A stretch of DNA of 13,222 nt, taken from contig JAKJEU010000016.1 in the NCBI GenBank assembly GCA_022705265.1, positions 1 to 13,222 on the forward strand, written 5' to 3'. The notes below the pieces were generated by a model. That model was not told the origin of the DNA. It saw only the letters and a program-made list of their open reading frames with translations, and ran no database searches. The position numbers and the translations under genes were made by a program. The stretch is from Pseudomonadota bacterium. GTDB lineage: Bacteria > Pseudomonadota > Alphaproteobacteria > JAKJEU01. Below are positions 1 to 7,403 of this stretch, piece by piece (the stretch's first letter is position 1; every line of letters starts with the position of its first letter).

Positions 1-866
1 GCAATTATCTCTTTTTTATCTTCTTCGTCATTTGTGAAAAGACTTATTTCATTGTACATATCCGTATTTTTTGTTGCGTTTTCCTCTCGCAACTCTCTTA
101 AAGCCTTTGCTTGAATAGCAATTGCTTTATTAGCCACTTCATAATCCTCGGCTGATGGGTCAATCGGAGCAAGAGCCGCTCTTTTCACGATTTCCATCTT
201 ATTTACGGTTGCTTTTGGATTATTTCTTACCTCTGATGTATCGATATCAACACTTCCACCAGTTGCATATTTATTGCCATCTGGCCCTTCGACATAGGTA
301 TATTTTGGGGCAGAAGCATATTGTCCGCCAACCGTTGCATGAGCTCTTTCATGATTTTTGACTTTTTCATCAGTCTTTTTAAGCTCTTCAACCTTTGCTT
401 TCTCTTCGACCGTCAGTTCTGCATCACTTAAAACCTTTTCTAAACTTGAAAGCTCTTCTTCGGTATTTGGCTGTTCAACCACATTAACCTTTTTATCAGA
501 ATTACTATCAACAGAAGATGGTTCTTTACTCTCTGAGACATCTTTTTGACTTGTTTCGTTATTCTCTGTTGTTTCTTGATTATCCTCTGCAACCTCTTCT
601 GTTTGATTTCCAGGATCTTGCTCATCAACAGTTTTATGGACATTATAAATAACATCTCCTGTAATCGCTATTTTCGAAGAAGATGCAGTCTCGGATTTTG
701 AATTATTAATATTTTCTTTATCAATTTCTGATACTTTATTAGAAGAATCGGGAGAATCGGAAAAAGTTATTTCATTGCTTTCTTTTACGGCATAAGAAAG
801 CCCAGCCCCCTTACTATAAGCAGGAGATGCCATGAAATCCGTACTTTTCAAACTCACTTCAAGCAT
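1..866 (-). CDS. SprA-related putative zinc metalloprotease (C-terminus cut by window edge)
   Basis: An open frame of 288 codons runs leftward off the window. The ATG at 866-864 is preceded by GGAG with a 7-nt spacer. Residues 1 to about 140 are low complexity, rich in Ser, Glu, Asp, Asn and Lys, and probably disordered, with no clear signal peptide. A conserved domain follows: HERAH at residues 172-176 (bases 353-339) fits the HExxH zinc-metalloprotease signature. It is followed by GGQYASAPKYTYVEGPDG, YATGGSVDIDTSE, NPKATVNKM and KRAALAPIDPSAED. That order of motifs matches the SprA-related family (Pfam PF12118, 'putative metalloprotease'), as I recall it. The family has a characteristic GEV motif, which reads GSV here. 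The third zinc ligand is not obvious. Substrate and role are unknown for the family. The C-terminal region seen so far is Ala/Glu/Lys-rich and helical-looking. Family assignment is confident; enzymatic activity is inference. Confidence 0.83.
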   Translation of the reverse strand, partial: MLEVSLKSTDFMASPAYSKGAGLSYAVKESNEITFSDSPDSSNKVSEIDKENINNSKSETASSSKIAITGDVIYNVHKTVDEQDPGNQTEEVAEDNQETTENNETSQKDVSESKEPSSVDSNSDKKVNVVEQPNTEEELSSLEKVLSDAELTVEEKAKVEELKKTDEKVKNHERAHATVGGQYASAPKYTYVEGPDGNKYATGGSVDIDTSEVRNNPKATVNKMEIVKRAALAPIDPSAEDYEVANKAIAIQAKALRELREENATKNTDMYNEISLFTNDEEDKKEII

Positions 867-918
867 GAAAAAGCTCCCATAACTAATAAAAATATACGAT
901 AATTTGGCTGATAATATT

Positions 919-947
919 ATTTTACCACGAAACACGATAATTGGTAA
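919..947 (-). promoter_or_regulatory. Possible promoter of the SprA-like gene
   Basis: Reading the minus strand, TTACCA (947-942) and TAAAAT (924-919) are separated by 17 nt and match the sigma-70 -35 and -10 consensus at 4/6 and 5/6 positions. Transcription would start near 912, giving a leader of about 45 nt before the ATG at 866. In DNA this AT-rich such matches arise easily by chance, so confidence is modest. Confidence 0.35.
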
Positions 948-960
948 TATAAAAATTATT

Positions 961-979
961 ACAATGTTTTACATATTGT
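961..979 (-). terminator. Weak stem-loop after the membrane-protein gene
   Basis: Directly after the TGA at 983-981, the minus strand carries an inverted repeat, ACAAT...ATTGT (979-961), with one internal mismatch. A T-rich run follows 4 nt further on. The stem has only one G-C pair in its outer five base pairs, so a working intrinsic terminator is doubtful. The position, between a stop codon and a possible promoter for the next gene, is what makes it worth listing. Confidence 0.25.
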
Positions 980-980
980 A

Positions 981-1928
981 TCAAGAATTATTATTATCAA
1001 ATAATAAATAAATTTTATCGAAAACATCCTTATCATCAAATTTAAGCTCAAAAACTTGCTTTTCATTAACTTTAAAGACTATATAAAAATCTTTTTTTAC
1101 GAAAAATAAGAAATTGTTGTTAATTACTTTTACGCTAACTTCCTTGATATCTTCCTTTTTATAAAGAAAAACCTTGGATTTTTTTACAATAACAAAAAAA
1201 CCCTCAAAGAAAAAATAATCTTTTCCTTTTGCTAAATACTCCTCGTTATTCATTTTTTCTTTTAAGTCTTTGGTTATCTTCAAAACTTTATAAAGACGAG
1301 TTTTTTTATAATTTTTGAAATAAGAAATATTTTGAGAAAAAACACCTAAAAAAATCAAAAACAAAGAAAAGGACAAAAATAACTTTAACTTTGCCATTTT
1401 AAAATCGTAATAAATAATTTCAAGAAAGGTGGAAGGGAATTTCGAAAAGAACTTATCCTCAGTCATAAAATCAATATTTCTGGGGATGATATCTTTTATA
1501 ACCTGAGAAGCTTCATCATTAATCCTGACTAACCTTGCGATAAGCTTTTCTTTATTTAATTCCCTTCCAATTTTTCTATATGGTGCTTTGATTAATAAAA
1601 AACCATCCCCCAATTCAATTATTTTAAAAATAAATTTTGGTTGGTCTTTATATTTGAAATTAATAAGGCTAAAAGCTTTGTTTTTTATCAAATGCCCCGT
1701 ATCATAAGCGTCTTTTAAATCAATTTTGACGAACTTATGACCTTTGTTAAAAAAATTGTCAGCTTCAAGGATTGTTTTAATCTCGGGAATTTCGAAAAAA
1801 TAATTTGGAACATTAATGAAGGTTGACATAAAAATATAAAACGAAACAAAACAAACAAGAAAAGATATAACCATCTTTTTCATAATTATTTGCTTTATTA
1901 ATTTTTCAATTAAATCCGTTTTTTTCAT
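981..1928 (-). CDS. Unrecognised two-pass membrane protein (315 aa)
   Basis: I do not recognise this gene. The start at 1928 is supported by GGAGGG (1942-1937), 8 nt upstream. The protein has a Lys-rich N-terminus, a hydrophobic segment at about residues 19-40, a loop of about 140 residues, a second hydrophobic segment at about 181-199 flanked by Lys, and a C-terminal region of about 115 residues. The basic residues before the first and after the second segment suggest both ends are cytoplasmic and the loop is periplasmic. The C-terminal part (about 230-310) alternates hydrophobic and charged residues in short strands (FFVIVKKSKVFLYKKED, FYIVFKVNEKQVFELKF), which suggests a small beta-rich domain, perhaps PH-like; that is a guess. 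Codon use is more A/T-biased than in pgk and gap. It lies 65 nt downstream of pgk behind a terminator-like hairpin, so it may be expressed weakly or separately. Confidence 0.7.
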   Translation of the reverse strand: MKKTDLIEKLIKQIIMKKMVISFLVCFVSFYIFMSTFINVPNYFFEIPEIKTILEADNFFNKGHKFVKIDLKDAYDTGHLIKNKAFSLINFKYKDQPKFIFKIIELGDGFLLIKAPYRKIGRELNKEKLIARLVRINDEASQVIKDIIPRNIDFMTEDKFFSKFPSTFLEIIYYDFKMAKLKLFLSFSLFLIFLGVFSQNISYFKNYKKTRLYKVLKITKDLKEKMNNEEYLAKGKDYFFFEGFFVIVKKSKVFLYKKEDIKEVSVKVINNNFLFFVKKDFYIVFKVNEKQVFELKFDDKDVFDKIYLLFDNNNS

Positions 1929-1930
1929 TA

Positions 1931-1969
1931 AAAAATCCCTCCATAGCCTTAAACTATAAAGGGATTTTT
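1931..1969 (-). terminator. Stem-loop after pgk that overlaps the next gene's ribosome-binding site
   Basis: A perfect 10-bp inverted repeat (AAAAATCCCT at 1931-1940 with AGGGATTTTT at 1960-1969) encloses a 2x2 internal loop, a 4-bp inner stem (1943-1946 with 1954-1957) and a 7-nt loop. On the minus strand it starts 25 nt after the pgk stop and ends in a run of T, as an intrinsic terminator would. Its downstream arm contains AGGG (1940-1937), the core of the GGAGGG Shine-Dalgarno for the gene starting at 1928. Terminator-like structure and translation-initiation site therefore share bases. Only three G-C pairs are in the outer stem, so termination may be incomplete. Confidence 0.6.
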
Positions 1970-1993
1970 ATTTTTTTAAAAGCTTTTTATAAA

Positions 1994-3187
1994 CTAAGCT
2001 TCCAAAGCCTTAACGCCTGGTAAAACTTTGCCTTCCATCCATTCTAAGAATGCACCACCAGCAGCAGAGATATAAGAAATATCTTCTTCAACGCCTGCTT
2101 TATTCAAAGCAGAAACAGTATCACCACCACCAGCAACAGAAAGAAGTTTTCCTTCTTTTGTAAGACCAGCAACTTCGAAAGCAATCGCATTTGTTCCGCG
2201 GTTAAATGGAGTGATTTCAAAAGCTCCAACTGGGCCATTCCAAATCAAAGTTTTGCATGACGCCAATTTAGCAACGATAGCATCAACTGATTTTGAACCG
2301 ATATCTAAAATCATCATATCTTCTGGAACAGCATCAACCAAAACTTCGCTTGCATCAGCGCCGTCTTTGAATTCAGCAGAAATCAAAGCATCAACTGGGA
2401 GAATGATTTCACAACCAGTTTTCTTTGCCTTTTCCATAATAGCCTTAGCAGTATCAGCCATTTCTTTTTCACATAAAGATTTGCCAACAGCAACGCCTTT
2501 TGCAAAAAGGAAAGTATTAGCCATACCACCGCCGATTACCAAAACATCAACTTTTTCAACCAAGTTACCGAGCAAGTCGAGTTTAGTAGAAACCTTAGCA
2601 CCGCCAACGATAGCAGCAACAGGCTTTACAGGAGCACCCAAAGCCTTATCCAAAGCTTGGAGTTCTGCTTGCATAAGTCTTCCTGCGCAATTTGGTTTTA
2701 ATTTTGCGATACCTTCGGTTGAAGCATGAGCACGGTGAGCGCATGAAAAAGCATCATTTACATAAATATCAACATTTTCAGCTAATTTTTTTGCAAATTC
2801 AGCATCATTTTTTTCTTCTTCTGCATAAAATCTTAAATTTTCAAGCATGATTACTTCGCCATTTTTCATAGAAGAAACAGCTGACTTAACTTCGTCACCG
2901 ATGCAATCATTAACAAATTTCACAGGCTTGCCCAAAGCTTTTTCCAAATCAGCAACCAAGAATTTCAAAGAAAATTCAGGATTCTTTTGTCCTTTTGGTC
3001 TTCCAAAGTGAGAAGTAATAACAACCTTAGCACCTTTTTTAGCCAAGTCCATAACAGTTGGAACAAATCTTTCGATTCTTGTTGCATCAGTTACTTTACC
3101 GTCTTTTGCAGGAACATTAAGGTCAGCTCTTACAAAAACCACTTTACCATTAAATTCCATATCATCAATTGTTTTAAATTTTGCCAT
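1994..3187 (-). CDS. pgk: Phosphoglycerate kinase
   Basis: This cytoplasmic glycolytic enzyme transfers phosphate from 1,3-bisphosphoglycerate to ADP, giving ATP and 3-phosphoglycerate. At 397 residues it is the normal bacterial length. The N-terminal, phosphoglycerate-binding half shows RADLNVP (20-26), SHFGRPKG (59-66), ENLRF (116-120) and NDAFSCAHRAHAS (144-156). The C-terminal nucleotide-binding half shows GGAKVSTKLDLL (195-206), WNGPVGAFE (316-324) and GGGDT (353-357). All usual substrate-binding motifs are present. The ATG at 3187 is preceded by AGGA with an 8-nt spacer. The gene follows gap on the same strand after 96 nt containing a stem-loop. Codon use is less A/T-extreme than in the membrane-protein gene downstream, as expected of a highly expressed gene. 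The Pgk sequence is one of the clearest pointers to an alphaproteobacterium. Confidence 0.98.
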   Translation of the reverse strand: MAKFKTIDDMEFNGKVVFVRADLNVPAKDGKVTDATRIERFVPTVMDLAKKGAKVVITSHFGRPKGQKNPEFSLKFLVADLEKALGKPVKFVNDCIGDEVKSAVSSMKNGEVIMLENLRFYAEEEKNDAEFAKKLAENVDIYVNDAFSCAHRAHASTEGIAKLKPNCAGRLMQAELQALDKALGAPVKPVAAIVGGAKVSTKLDLLGNLVEKVDVLVIGGGMANTFLFAKGVAVGKSLCEKEMADTAKAIMEKAKKTGCEIILPVDALISAEFKDGADASEVLVDAVPEDMMILDIGSKSVDAIVAKLASCKTLIWNGPVGAFEITPFNRGTNAIAFEVAGLTKEGKLLSVAGGGDTVSALNKAGVEEDISYISAAGGAFLEWMEGKVLPGVKALEA

Positions 3188-3215
3188 TTATTTTTTCCTA
3201 ATTTATCAAGTAAAA

Positions 3216-3252
3216 GGCAGGCGACCTTTTTATTTAAAAAAAGCAACCTGCC
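3216..3252 (-). terminator. Stem-loop between gap and pgk
   Basis: GGCAGG (3216-3221) pairs with CCTGCC (3247-3252). Inside, CTTTTT (3226-3231) pairs with AAAAAG (3238-3243) around a 6-nt loop, with an asymmetric internal loop (4/3 nt) between the two stems. On the minus strand it begins 32 nt after the gap stop codon, ends 28 nt before the pgk ATG, and is followed by only four T residues. It could be a leaky terminator or an RNA-processing or stability hairpin that sets the gap:pgk ratio. The structure is seen directly; its function is inferred. Confidence 0.5.
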
Positions 3253-3283
3253 CTAAATTTATTTTTTTAAGCTATAAAACAAA

Positions 3284-4291
3284 TTATATTAATTTACCCA
3301 TAGCAACGGCAGTATCTAACATACGGTTAGAGAAGCCCCATTCGTTATCATACCACATCATAACACGTAAGCAACCATCAGGCATAGCCTTTGTACCGCT
3401 TGCATCAAATGTTGATGAATGTGGATCATGAGTAAAGTCAATTGAAACCAAAGGAAGATCATTATAAGCCATAACACCTTTAAGTTCACCTTCTGCATAT
3501 TTTTTCATAGCAGAGTTTACTTCTTCCTTAGTTACTGTTCTTTCCAAAACAACATTCAAATCCACCAAAGATACATCTGGAGTTGGAACACGAATAGCAG
3601 CACCATCAAGTTTACCATTAAGTTCTGGAAGAACCAAACCAATAGCAGCAGCAGCACCAGTTTTTGTAGGAATCATGCTCATAGCAGCAGCACGAGCACG
3701 GTACATATCGCTGTGAACTTGGTCTAAGATTCTTTGGTCATTTGTATATGAGTGAATTGTTGTCATATAACCATGTTTAATTCCAAATTCTTTTTGAAGA
3801 ACATAAGCAACAGGAGCAAGGCAGTTTGTTGTGCATGATGCATTTGAAACAACCAAGTCTTCTTTTGTCAATGTGCCATGGTTAATACCATAAACAATAG
3901 TTTTGTCAGCACCAACAGATGGAGCAGAAACCAAAACTCTTTTAGCACCAGCATTAAGATGTACAACAGCTTTTTCTTTTGCTGTGAAAATACCTGTACA
4001 TTCCATAACGATATCAACTCCTAATTCTTTCCAAGGGAGTTTTGAAGGGTCTTTTTCTGATAAAACCTTAATTTTGTGGTTACCAGCAACAATGCAATCA
4101 CCTTCAACCTTGATATCTTCTTTAAAAATACCATGAATTGAATCATATTTCAAAAGATGAGCATTTGCCTTTGCATCACTTAAATCATTGATTGCAACGA
4201 ATTCTAAATCTGTTCTTTTAGCTTCTAAAAAAGCACGGTATACAAGACGACCAATACGACCGAAACCACTGATTGCTACACGAACTGTCAT
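3284..4291 (-). CDS. gap: Glyceraldehyde-3-phosphate dehydrogenase (type I)
   Basis: This is the phosphorylating, NAD-dependent glycolytic GAPDH, converting glyceraldehyde-3-phosphate to 1,3-bisphosphoglycerate in the cytoplasm. Length is typical (335 aa). The Rossmann motif GFGRIGR is at 9-15. The loop INDL (34-37) has the Asn-Asp usual for NAD preference. The active site SNASCTTNC (149-157) supplies the catalytic Cys153, paired with His180 in TTIHSYTNDQ. Phosphate-site residues are in TKTG (209-212) and around Arg234, and WYDNEWGFSNRM (313-324) is intact. The ATG at 4291 has AAGGAG upstream with a 6-7 nt spacer, the strongest Shine-Dalgarno in the window, which fits high expression. It is the first gene of the leftward gap-pgk unit and diverges from xseB. 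The RARAAAMSMIPT segment (198-209) resembles alphaproteobacterial enzymes. Because the INDL loop favours NAD rather than NADP, a glycolytic rather than Calvin-cycle role is likelier. Confidence 0.98.
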   Translation of the reverse strand: MTVRVAISGFGRIGRLVYRAFLEAKRTDLEFVAINDLSDAKANAHLLKYDSIHGIFKEDIKVEGDCIVAGNHKIKVLSEKDPSKLPWKELGVDIVMECTGIFTAKEKAVVHLNAGAKRVLVSAPSVGADKTIVYGINHGTLTKEDLVVSNASCTTNCLAPVAYVLQKEFGIKHGYMTTIHSYTNDQRILDQVHSDMYRARAAAMSMIPTKTGAAAAIGLVLPELNGKLDGAAIRVPTPDVSLVDLNVVLERTVTKEEVNSAMKKYAEGELKGVMAYNDLPLVSIDFTHDPHSSTFDASGTKAMPDGCLRVMMWYDNEWGFSNRMLDTAVAMGKLI

Positions 4292-4341
4292 TTTTTTCTC
4301 CTTAAAATGTTATTTAATTAAAAAGTTATTGTTCGTTGTTG

Positions 4342-4370
4342 TTTTTATCACAAAATGAGTTAAACTGCAA
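4342..4370 (-). promoter_or_regulatory. Possible gap promoter in the divergent gap/xseB region
   Basis: On the minus strand, TTGCAG (4370-4365) is followed after 17 nt by TAAAAA (4347-4342), and the TGA before it makes an extended -10 (TGnTAAAAA). Each hexamer alone is a poor match (3/6 and 4/6). The start would be near 4335, about 44 nt before the gap ATG. The 125-nt divergent region 4292-4416 must also hold the xseB promoter. The best plus-strand candidate, TTGTTT (4339-4344) with TAAACT (4361-4366), is weak, and I do not annotate it. No operator-like palindrome is visible. Confidence 0.33.
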
Positions 4371-4416
4371 AGGATAAAATGAATCTTATTTTGATTTTGA
4401 ATTAGGAAATGTAGTT

Positions 4417-4632
4417 ATGAGTGAAGAAAAAAGTTTTGAAGCAACCATTACCGAGCTTGAAAAAATTATAAAAGAGCTTGAATCAGGTCAAGTACCTCTT
4501 GAAAAGGCCGTTGAATATTATGAAAAAGGCGTAAAATTAAAACAAACTTGTGAAAATATATTAAATAATGCAAGAATGAAAATTTCTAAGGTCGAAACTT
4601 TGGAAAACGGCGAATTGAAAATAACTGAATAA
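4417..4632 (+). CDS. xseB: Exodeoxyribonuclease VII small subunit
   Basis: XseB is the small subunit of exonuclease VII, a cytoplasmic enzyme that degrades single-stranded DNA from both ends into oligonucleotides. The small subunit coats the long helical arm of the catalytic subunit XseA, which is not in this window. At 71 residues it is a standard length for the family (PF02609). It shows the pattern of this small helical protein: SFEATITELEKIIKELESGQ, then LEKAVEYYEKG, LKQTCENILNNA and a Lys/Glu-rich tail. The ATG at 4417 has AGGA 9 nt upstream. It opens the rightward operon, and its position directly before ispA and dxs is the arrangement found in many proteobacteria. Recognition is from the sequence pattern and this conserved neighbourhood. 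Confidence 0.95.
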   Translation: MSEEKSFEATITELEKIIKELESGQVPLEKAVEYYEKGVKLKQTCENILNNARMKISKVETLENGELKITE

Positions 4633-4650
4633 AAGACGGCGCATAAAATC

Positions 4651-5502
4651 ATGAAAGAAACAGCAATAAAAGTATCAGAAAAATTAAAAACGCTTTTGCC
4701 AGATTACGAAAGCAAAGGTAAAATTCTTTTTGATGCTATGAAATATTCCACTGAAAGCGGAAAAAGATTAAGACCTTTTCTTTTAATCGAATCGGCAAAA
4801 TTATTTGATATTGAAGAAGACCAATCTTTATCCGTTGCTTGTGCTTTGGAAATGATTCATTGCTTTTCTTTAATCCATGACGATTTGCCCGCCATTGACA
4901 ACGATGATTTAAGACGAGGAAGACCAACTTGTCACAAAAAATTTGATGAACCCACCGCAATTTTGGCTGGTGATGGGCTTCTTGCTTTGGCTTTCAAAGT
5001 TATCAACGAAAATGACGAAATCAAACCAAATATTCGTTCGAAATTATCGCTTTTACTTGCCGAAAGTACTTTTGAAATGATTGAAGGCGAATTCATTGAT
5101 ATTTTGGCTGACAAAGGTCATAAATTTTCTTTGGAAGAAGTCATTAATATGCAAAACCTTAAAACTGGTGCTTTGATTGCTTATGCGACCAAGGCGGGTG
5201 GTATTTTGGGTGATGCCAATGAAAAAGAAATGAAAGCTTTGGAAAAATACGGACTTAACCTTGGGCTTGCTTTTCAAATTGCCGACGACATTTTAGATGT
5301 TGAAGGAGATCCTTTAAAAGTTGGTAAAAAATTAAGAAAAGACAATAATAAAGCAACCTTTGTTTCTTTGTTAGGGCTTGACGAAGCTAAGAAAAAAGCA
5401 ACCGAATTGATTGATGAAGCCATAAATGAGCTCTTGGTTTTTAATGGCAAAGGTGGTAAGCTTGAAGAACTTGCAAAATTTGTTATAGAGCGCGACAAAT
5501 GA
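4651..5502 (+). CDS. ispA: Farnesyl diphosphate synthase (polyprenyl synthetase family)
   Basis: This enzyme condenses isopentenyl diphosphate with dimethylallyl and then geranyl diphosphate, giving farnesyl diphosphate for ubiquinone and undecaprenyl carriers. The first Asp-rich motif is HDDLPAIDNDD (76-86), with the two-residue insertion of bacterial enzymes. The second is DDILD (212-216). GKRLRP (37-42) binds isopentenyl diphosphate. Phe72, five residues before Asp77, is the aromatic residue that typically stops chain growth at C15, so a farnesyl product is the best guess; geranylgeranyl is the alternative. At 283 residues it is slightly shorter than the usual 290-300. The loop after the second Asp-rich motif (KVGKKLRKDNNKATF, 223-237) looks a few residues short, with KKLRKD in place of the family's GK-x-x-GKD. 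The 18-nt gap after xseB has no convincing Shine-Dalgarno (best GACGGCG), so translation may depend on coupling to xseB. Confidence 0.95.
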   Translation: MKETAIKVSEKLKTLLPDYESKGKILFDAMKYSTESGKRLRPFLLIESAKLFDIEEDQSLSVACALEMIHCFSLIHDDLPAIDNDDLRRGRPTCHKKFDEPTAILAGDGLLALAFKVINENDEIKPNIRSKLSLLLAESTFEMIEGEFIDILADKGHKFSLEEVINMQNLKTGALIAYATKAGGILGDANEKEMKALEKYGLNLGLAFQIADDILDVEGDPLKVGKKLRKDNNKATFVSLLGLDEAKKKATELIDEAINELLVFNGKGGKLEELAKFVIERDK

Positions 5503-7403
5503 CATTAGAAAAAGTAAATAATCCAAACGAATTAAAACAATTATCTGTAAAAGAATTACCAAATCTTTCACAGGACATAAGAGACGAAATCATCACCACC
5601 GTTTCAAATAACGGAGGACATCTTGGTTCCTCATTAGGTGCGGTAGAGCTTGCGATTGCTCTTCATTATGTTTTTGACGCTCCAAAGGATAAGATTATTT
5701 GGGATGTTGGCCATCAAGCTTACGCCCACAAATTATTAACCGAACGAAAAGACCGTTTTCACACCATAAGAAAACCTGATGGCTTATCTGGGTTCGTTAA
5801 TCGTTTTGAAAGCAAATATGACCCTATTGGAACTGGGCATAGCTCTACTTCCATTTCGGCTGGACTTGGCATGGCGGTGGGAAGAGATTTAAAAGGAGCC
5901 GTAAACAATGTCATAAGCGTTATTGGCGATGGTTCTATGTCTGCTGGCATGGCTTTTGAAGCAATGAATAATGCTGGTTCGATTGGCTCTCGGTTCATTG
6001 TTATTTTAAATGATAATGAAATGTCTATATCCCCTCCGGTTGGTGCGTTATCCGCTCATTTATCAAGAATTATAAGTTCAAAATCTTTTGTTACTTTAAG
6101 GCAGATGGCAATTGATGTTGCTTCATATTTGCCTAAATCCTTAGAAGAAATGGCAAGAAGAGCCGAATCTCATGCAAAAGGAATGGTTACAGGTGGAACT
6201 TTGTTCGAGGAAATGGGATTTTATTATATTGGCCCAATTGATGGCCATAATTTTGACCATTTAATTCCGATATTAAAAAATATCAAAGACACCAAGCTTG
6301 AAGGTCCGATATTAATTCATGCCATCACCAAAAAAGGTAAAGGTTACGAGTTTGCGGAAAATAAACCAAGCAAATATCACGGTGTTTCAAAATTTGAAGT
6401 CGAAACTGGTAATTTTATTAAAAAAGAAAATTCAAAACCGACCTTTACCTCAGCTTTTTCACAAGCAATTTGTGAAGCAGGAGAGCTTGACCCTTCGGTT
6501 GTTGCTATTACTGCTGCTATGCCTAGCGGTACGGGGCTTAGTGAGTTTAGCGAAAAATTCCCAAAACGATTTTTTGATGTTGGGATTGCCGAACAACACG
6601 CTGTTACTTTTGGTGCTGGACTTGCTTTGGAAAAAATAAAACCTTTTGTTGCCATTTATTCCAGCTTTTTACAAAGAGCCTATGACCAAGTCATGCATGA
6701 TGTTGCTTTACAATGCTTACCCGTCCGTTTTGCCATCGACAGAGCAGGTTTCGTCGGAGACGATGGTGCAACTCATCACGGAATTTTTGATTTACCTTTG
6801 CTTCTTAACCTCCCTAACATGGTGGTTATGGCTCCATCTGACCAAGACGAATTGATTAAGATGGTTGCAACTCAAATGACGATTACCGATATGCCAAGTG
6901 CTATCCGTTATCCAAGGGGCGAAGGTGTTTTGGAAAAAACCACTTCTTATGGTCAAACCATTCCCTTTGGTAAGGCAAAAATTGTAAATATGGGCGAAAA
7001 GGTTGCGGTTCTTTCTCTTGGTAACCGTTTAAAAGACGCGTTAAAGGCAAAAGACGAAATTTTTGAAAAATATGGAATTAACATAACCGTTGTTGATGCA
7101 CGATTTGCCAAACCTTTTGATGCCGATTTGGTTAAAGAACTTGCAAAAAATCACGAGGCTTTAATAACAGTTGAAGAAGGCGTTAATGGTGGATTTGGTT
7201 CTTTAATCGGAAGCTTTTTAATAAATAATGGCTTGCTTGATGATGGTTTAAAATTCCGCTCTATTTTCATTCCTGATGTATTTTATGATAACGACACAGC
7301 TGACAATCAATGCAAAAAAGCAGGAATTGACAGCGTTGGAATCGCAAACACCGTTTCAAATGTATTAAACCTTAAACAAAGGCTTGATGTGATAAATGGT
7401 TAG
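5499..7403 (+). CDS. dxs: 1-deoxy-D-xylulose-5-phosphate synthase
   Basis: Dxs joins pyruvate and glyceraldehyde-3-phosphate using thiamine diphosphate, the first and flux-setting step of the MEP isoprenoid pathway, feeding ispA just upstream. It is a cytoplasmic homodimer of normal length (634 aa). Domain I shows HLGSSLG (41-47), GHQAYAHK (71-78), TGHSS (112-116) and the thiamine-Mg site GDGSMSAG (143-150) with NDN (171-173). The pyrimidine domain has GIAEQHAVTFG (362-372) with the catalytic Glu365, then YSSFLQRAYDQVMHD (387-401) and DRAGFVGDDGATHHG (414-428). The transketolase C-terminal domain follows with YPRGEG. The ATG overlaps the ispA stop by 4 nt (ATGA), implying translational coupling. 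GDGSMSAGMAFEAMNNAG is the variant I associate with alphaproteobacterial Dxs; gammaproteobacteria usually have GDGAITAG. No key residue is missing. Confidence 0.98.
   Translation: MTLEKVNNPNELKQLSVKELPNLSQDIRDEIITTVSNNGGHLGSSLGAVELAIALHYVFDAPKDKIIWDVGHQAYAHKLLTERKDRFHTIRKPDGLSGFVNRFESKYDPIGTGHSSTSISAGLGMAVGRDLKGAVNNVISVIGDGSMSAGMAFEAMNNAGSIGSRFIVILNDNEMSISPPVGALSAHLSRIISSKSFVTLRQMAIDVASYLPKSLEEMARRAESHAKGMVTGGTLFEEMGFYYIGPIDGHNFDHLIPILKNIKDTKLEGPILIHAITKKGKGYEFAENKPSKYHGVSKFEVETGNFIKKENSKPTFTSAFSQAICEAGELDPSVVAITAAMPSGTGLSEFSEKFPKRFFDVGIAEQHAVTFGAGLALEKIKPFVAIYSSFLQRAYDQVMHDVALQCLPVRFAIDRAGFVGDDGATHHGIFDLPLLLNLPNMVVMAPSDQDELIKMVATQMTITDMPSAIRYPRGEGVLEKTTSYGQTIPFGKAKIVNMGEKVAVLSLGNRLKDALKAKDEIFEKYGINITVVDARFAKPFDADLVKELAKNHEALITVEEGVNGGFGSLIGSFLINNGLLDDGLKFRSIFIPDVFYDNDTADNQCKKAGIDSVGIANTVSNVLNLKQRLDVING

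Noticed and set aside
155..655. Short frames at 155-361 (+), 358-549 (+) and 440-655 (-)
   Set aside because: They lie over the SprA-like coding frame, which is open for 288 codons and carries conserved motifs. The products of the short frames are low complexity.
2211..2729. 172-codon open frame on the plus strand opposite pgk
   Set aside because: It is fully antisense to a well-conserved pgk, and its Ser/Thr/Ala-rich product has no recognisable family; it is a shadow of pgk codon use.
6319..6855. Plus-strand frames at 6319-6639 and 6646-6855 inside dxs
   Set aside because: They are in a different frame from dxs, whose catalytic GIAEQHAVTFG and DRAGFVGDDG segments are encoded across the same bases.
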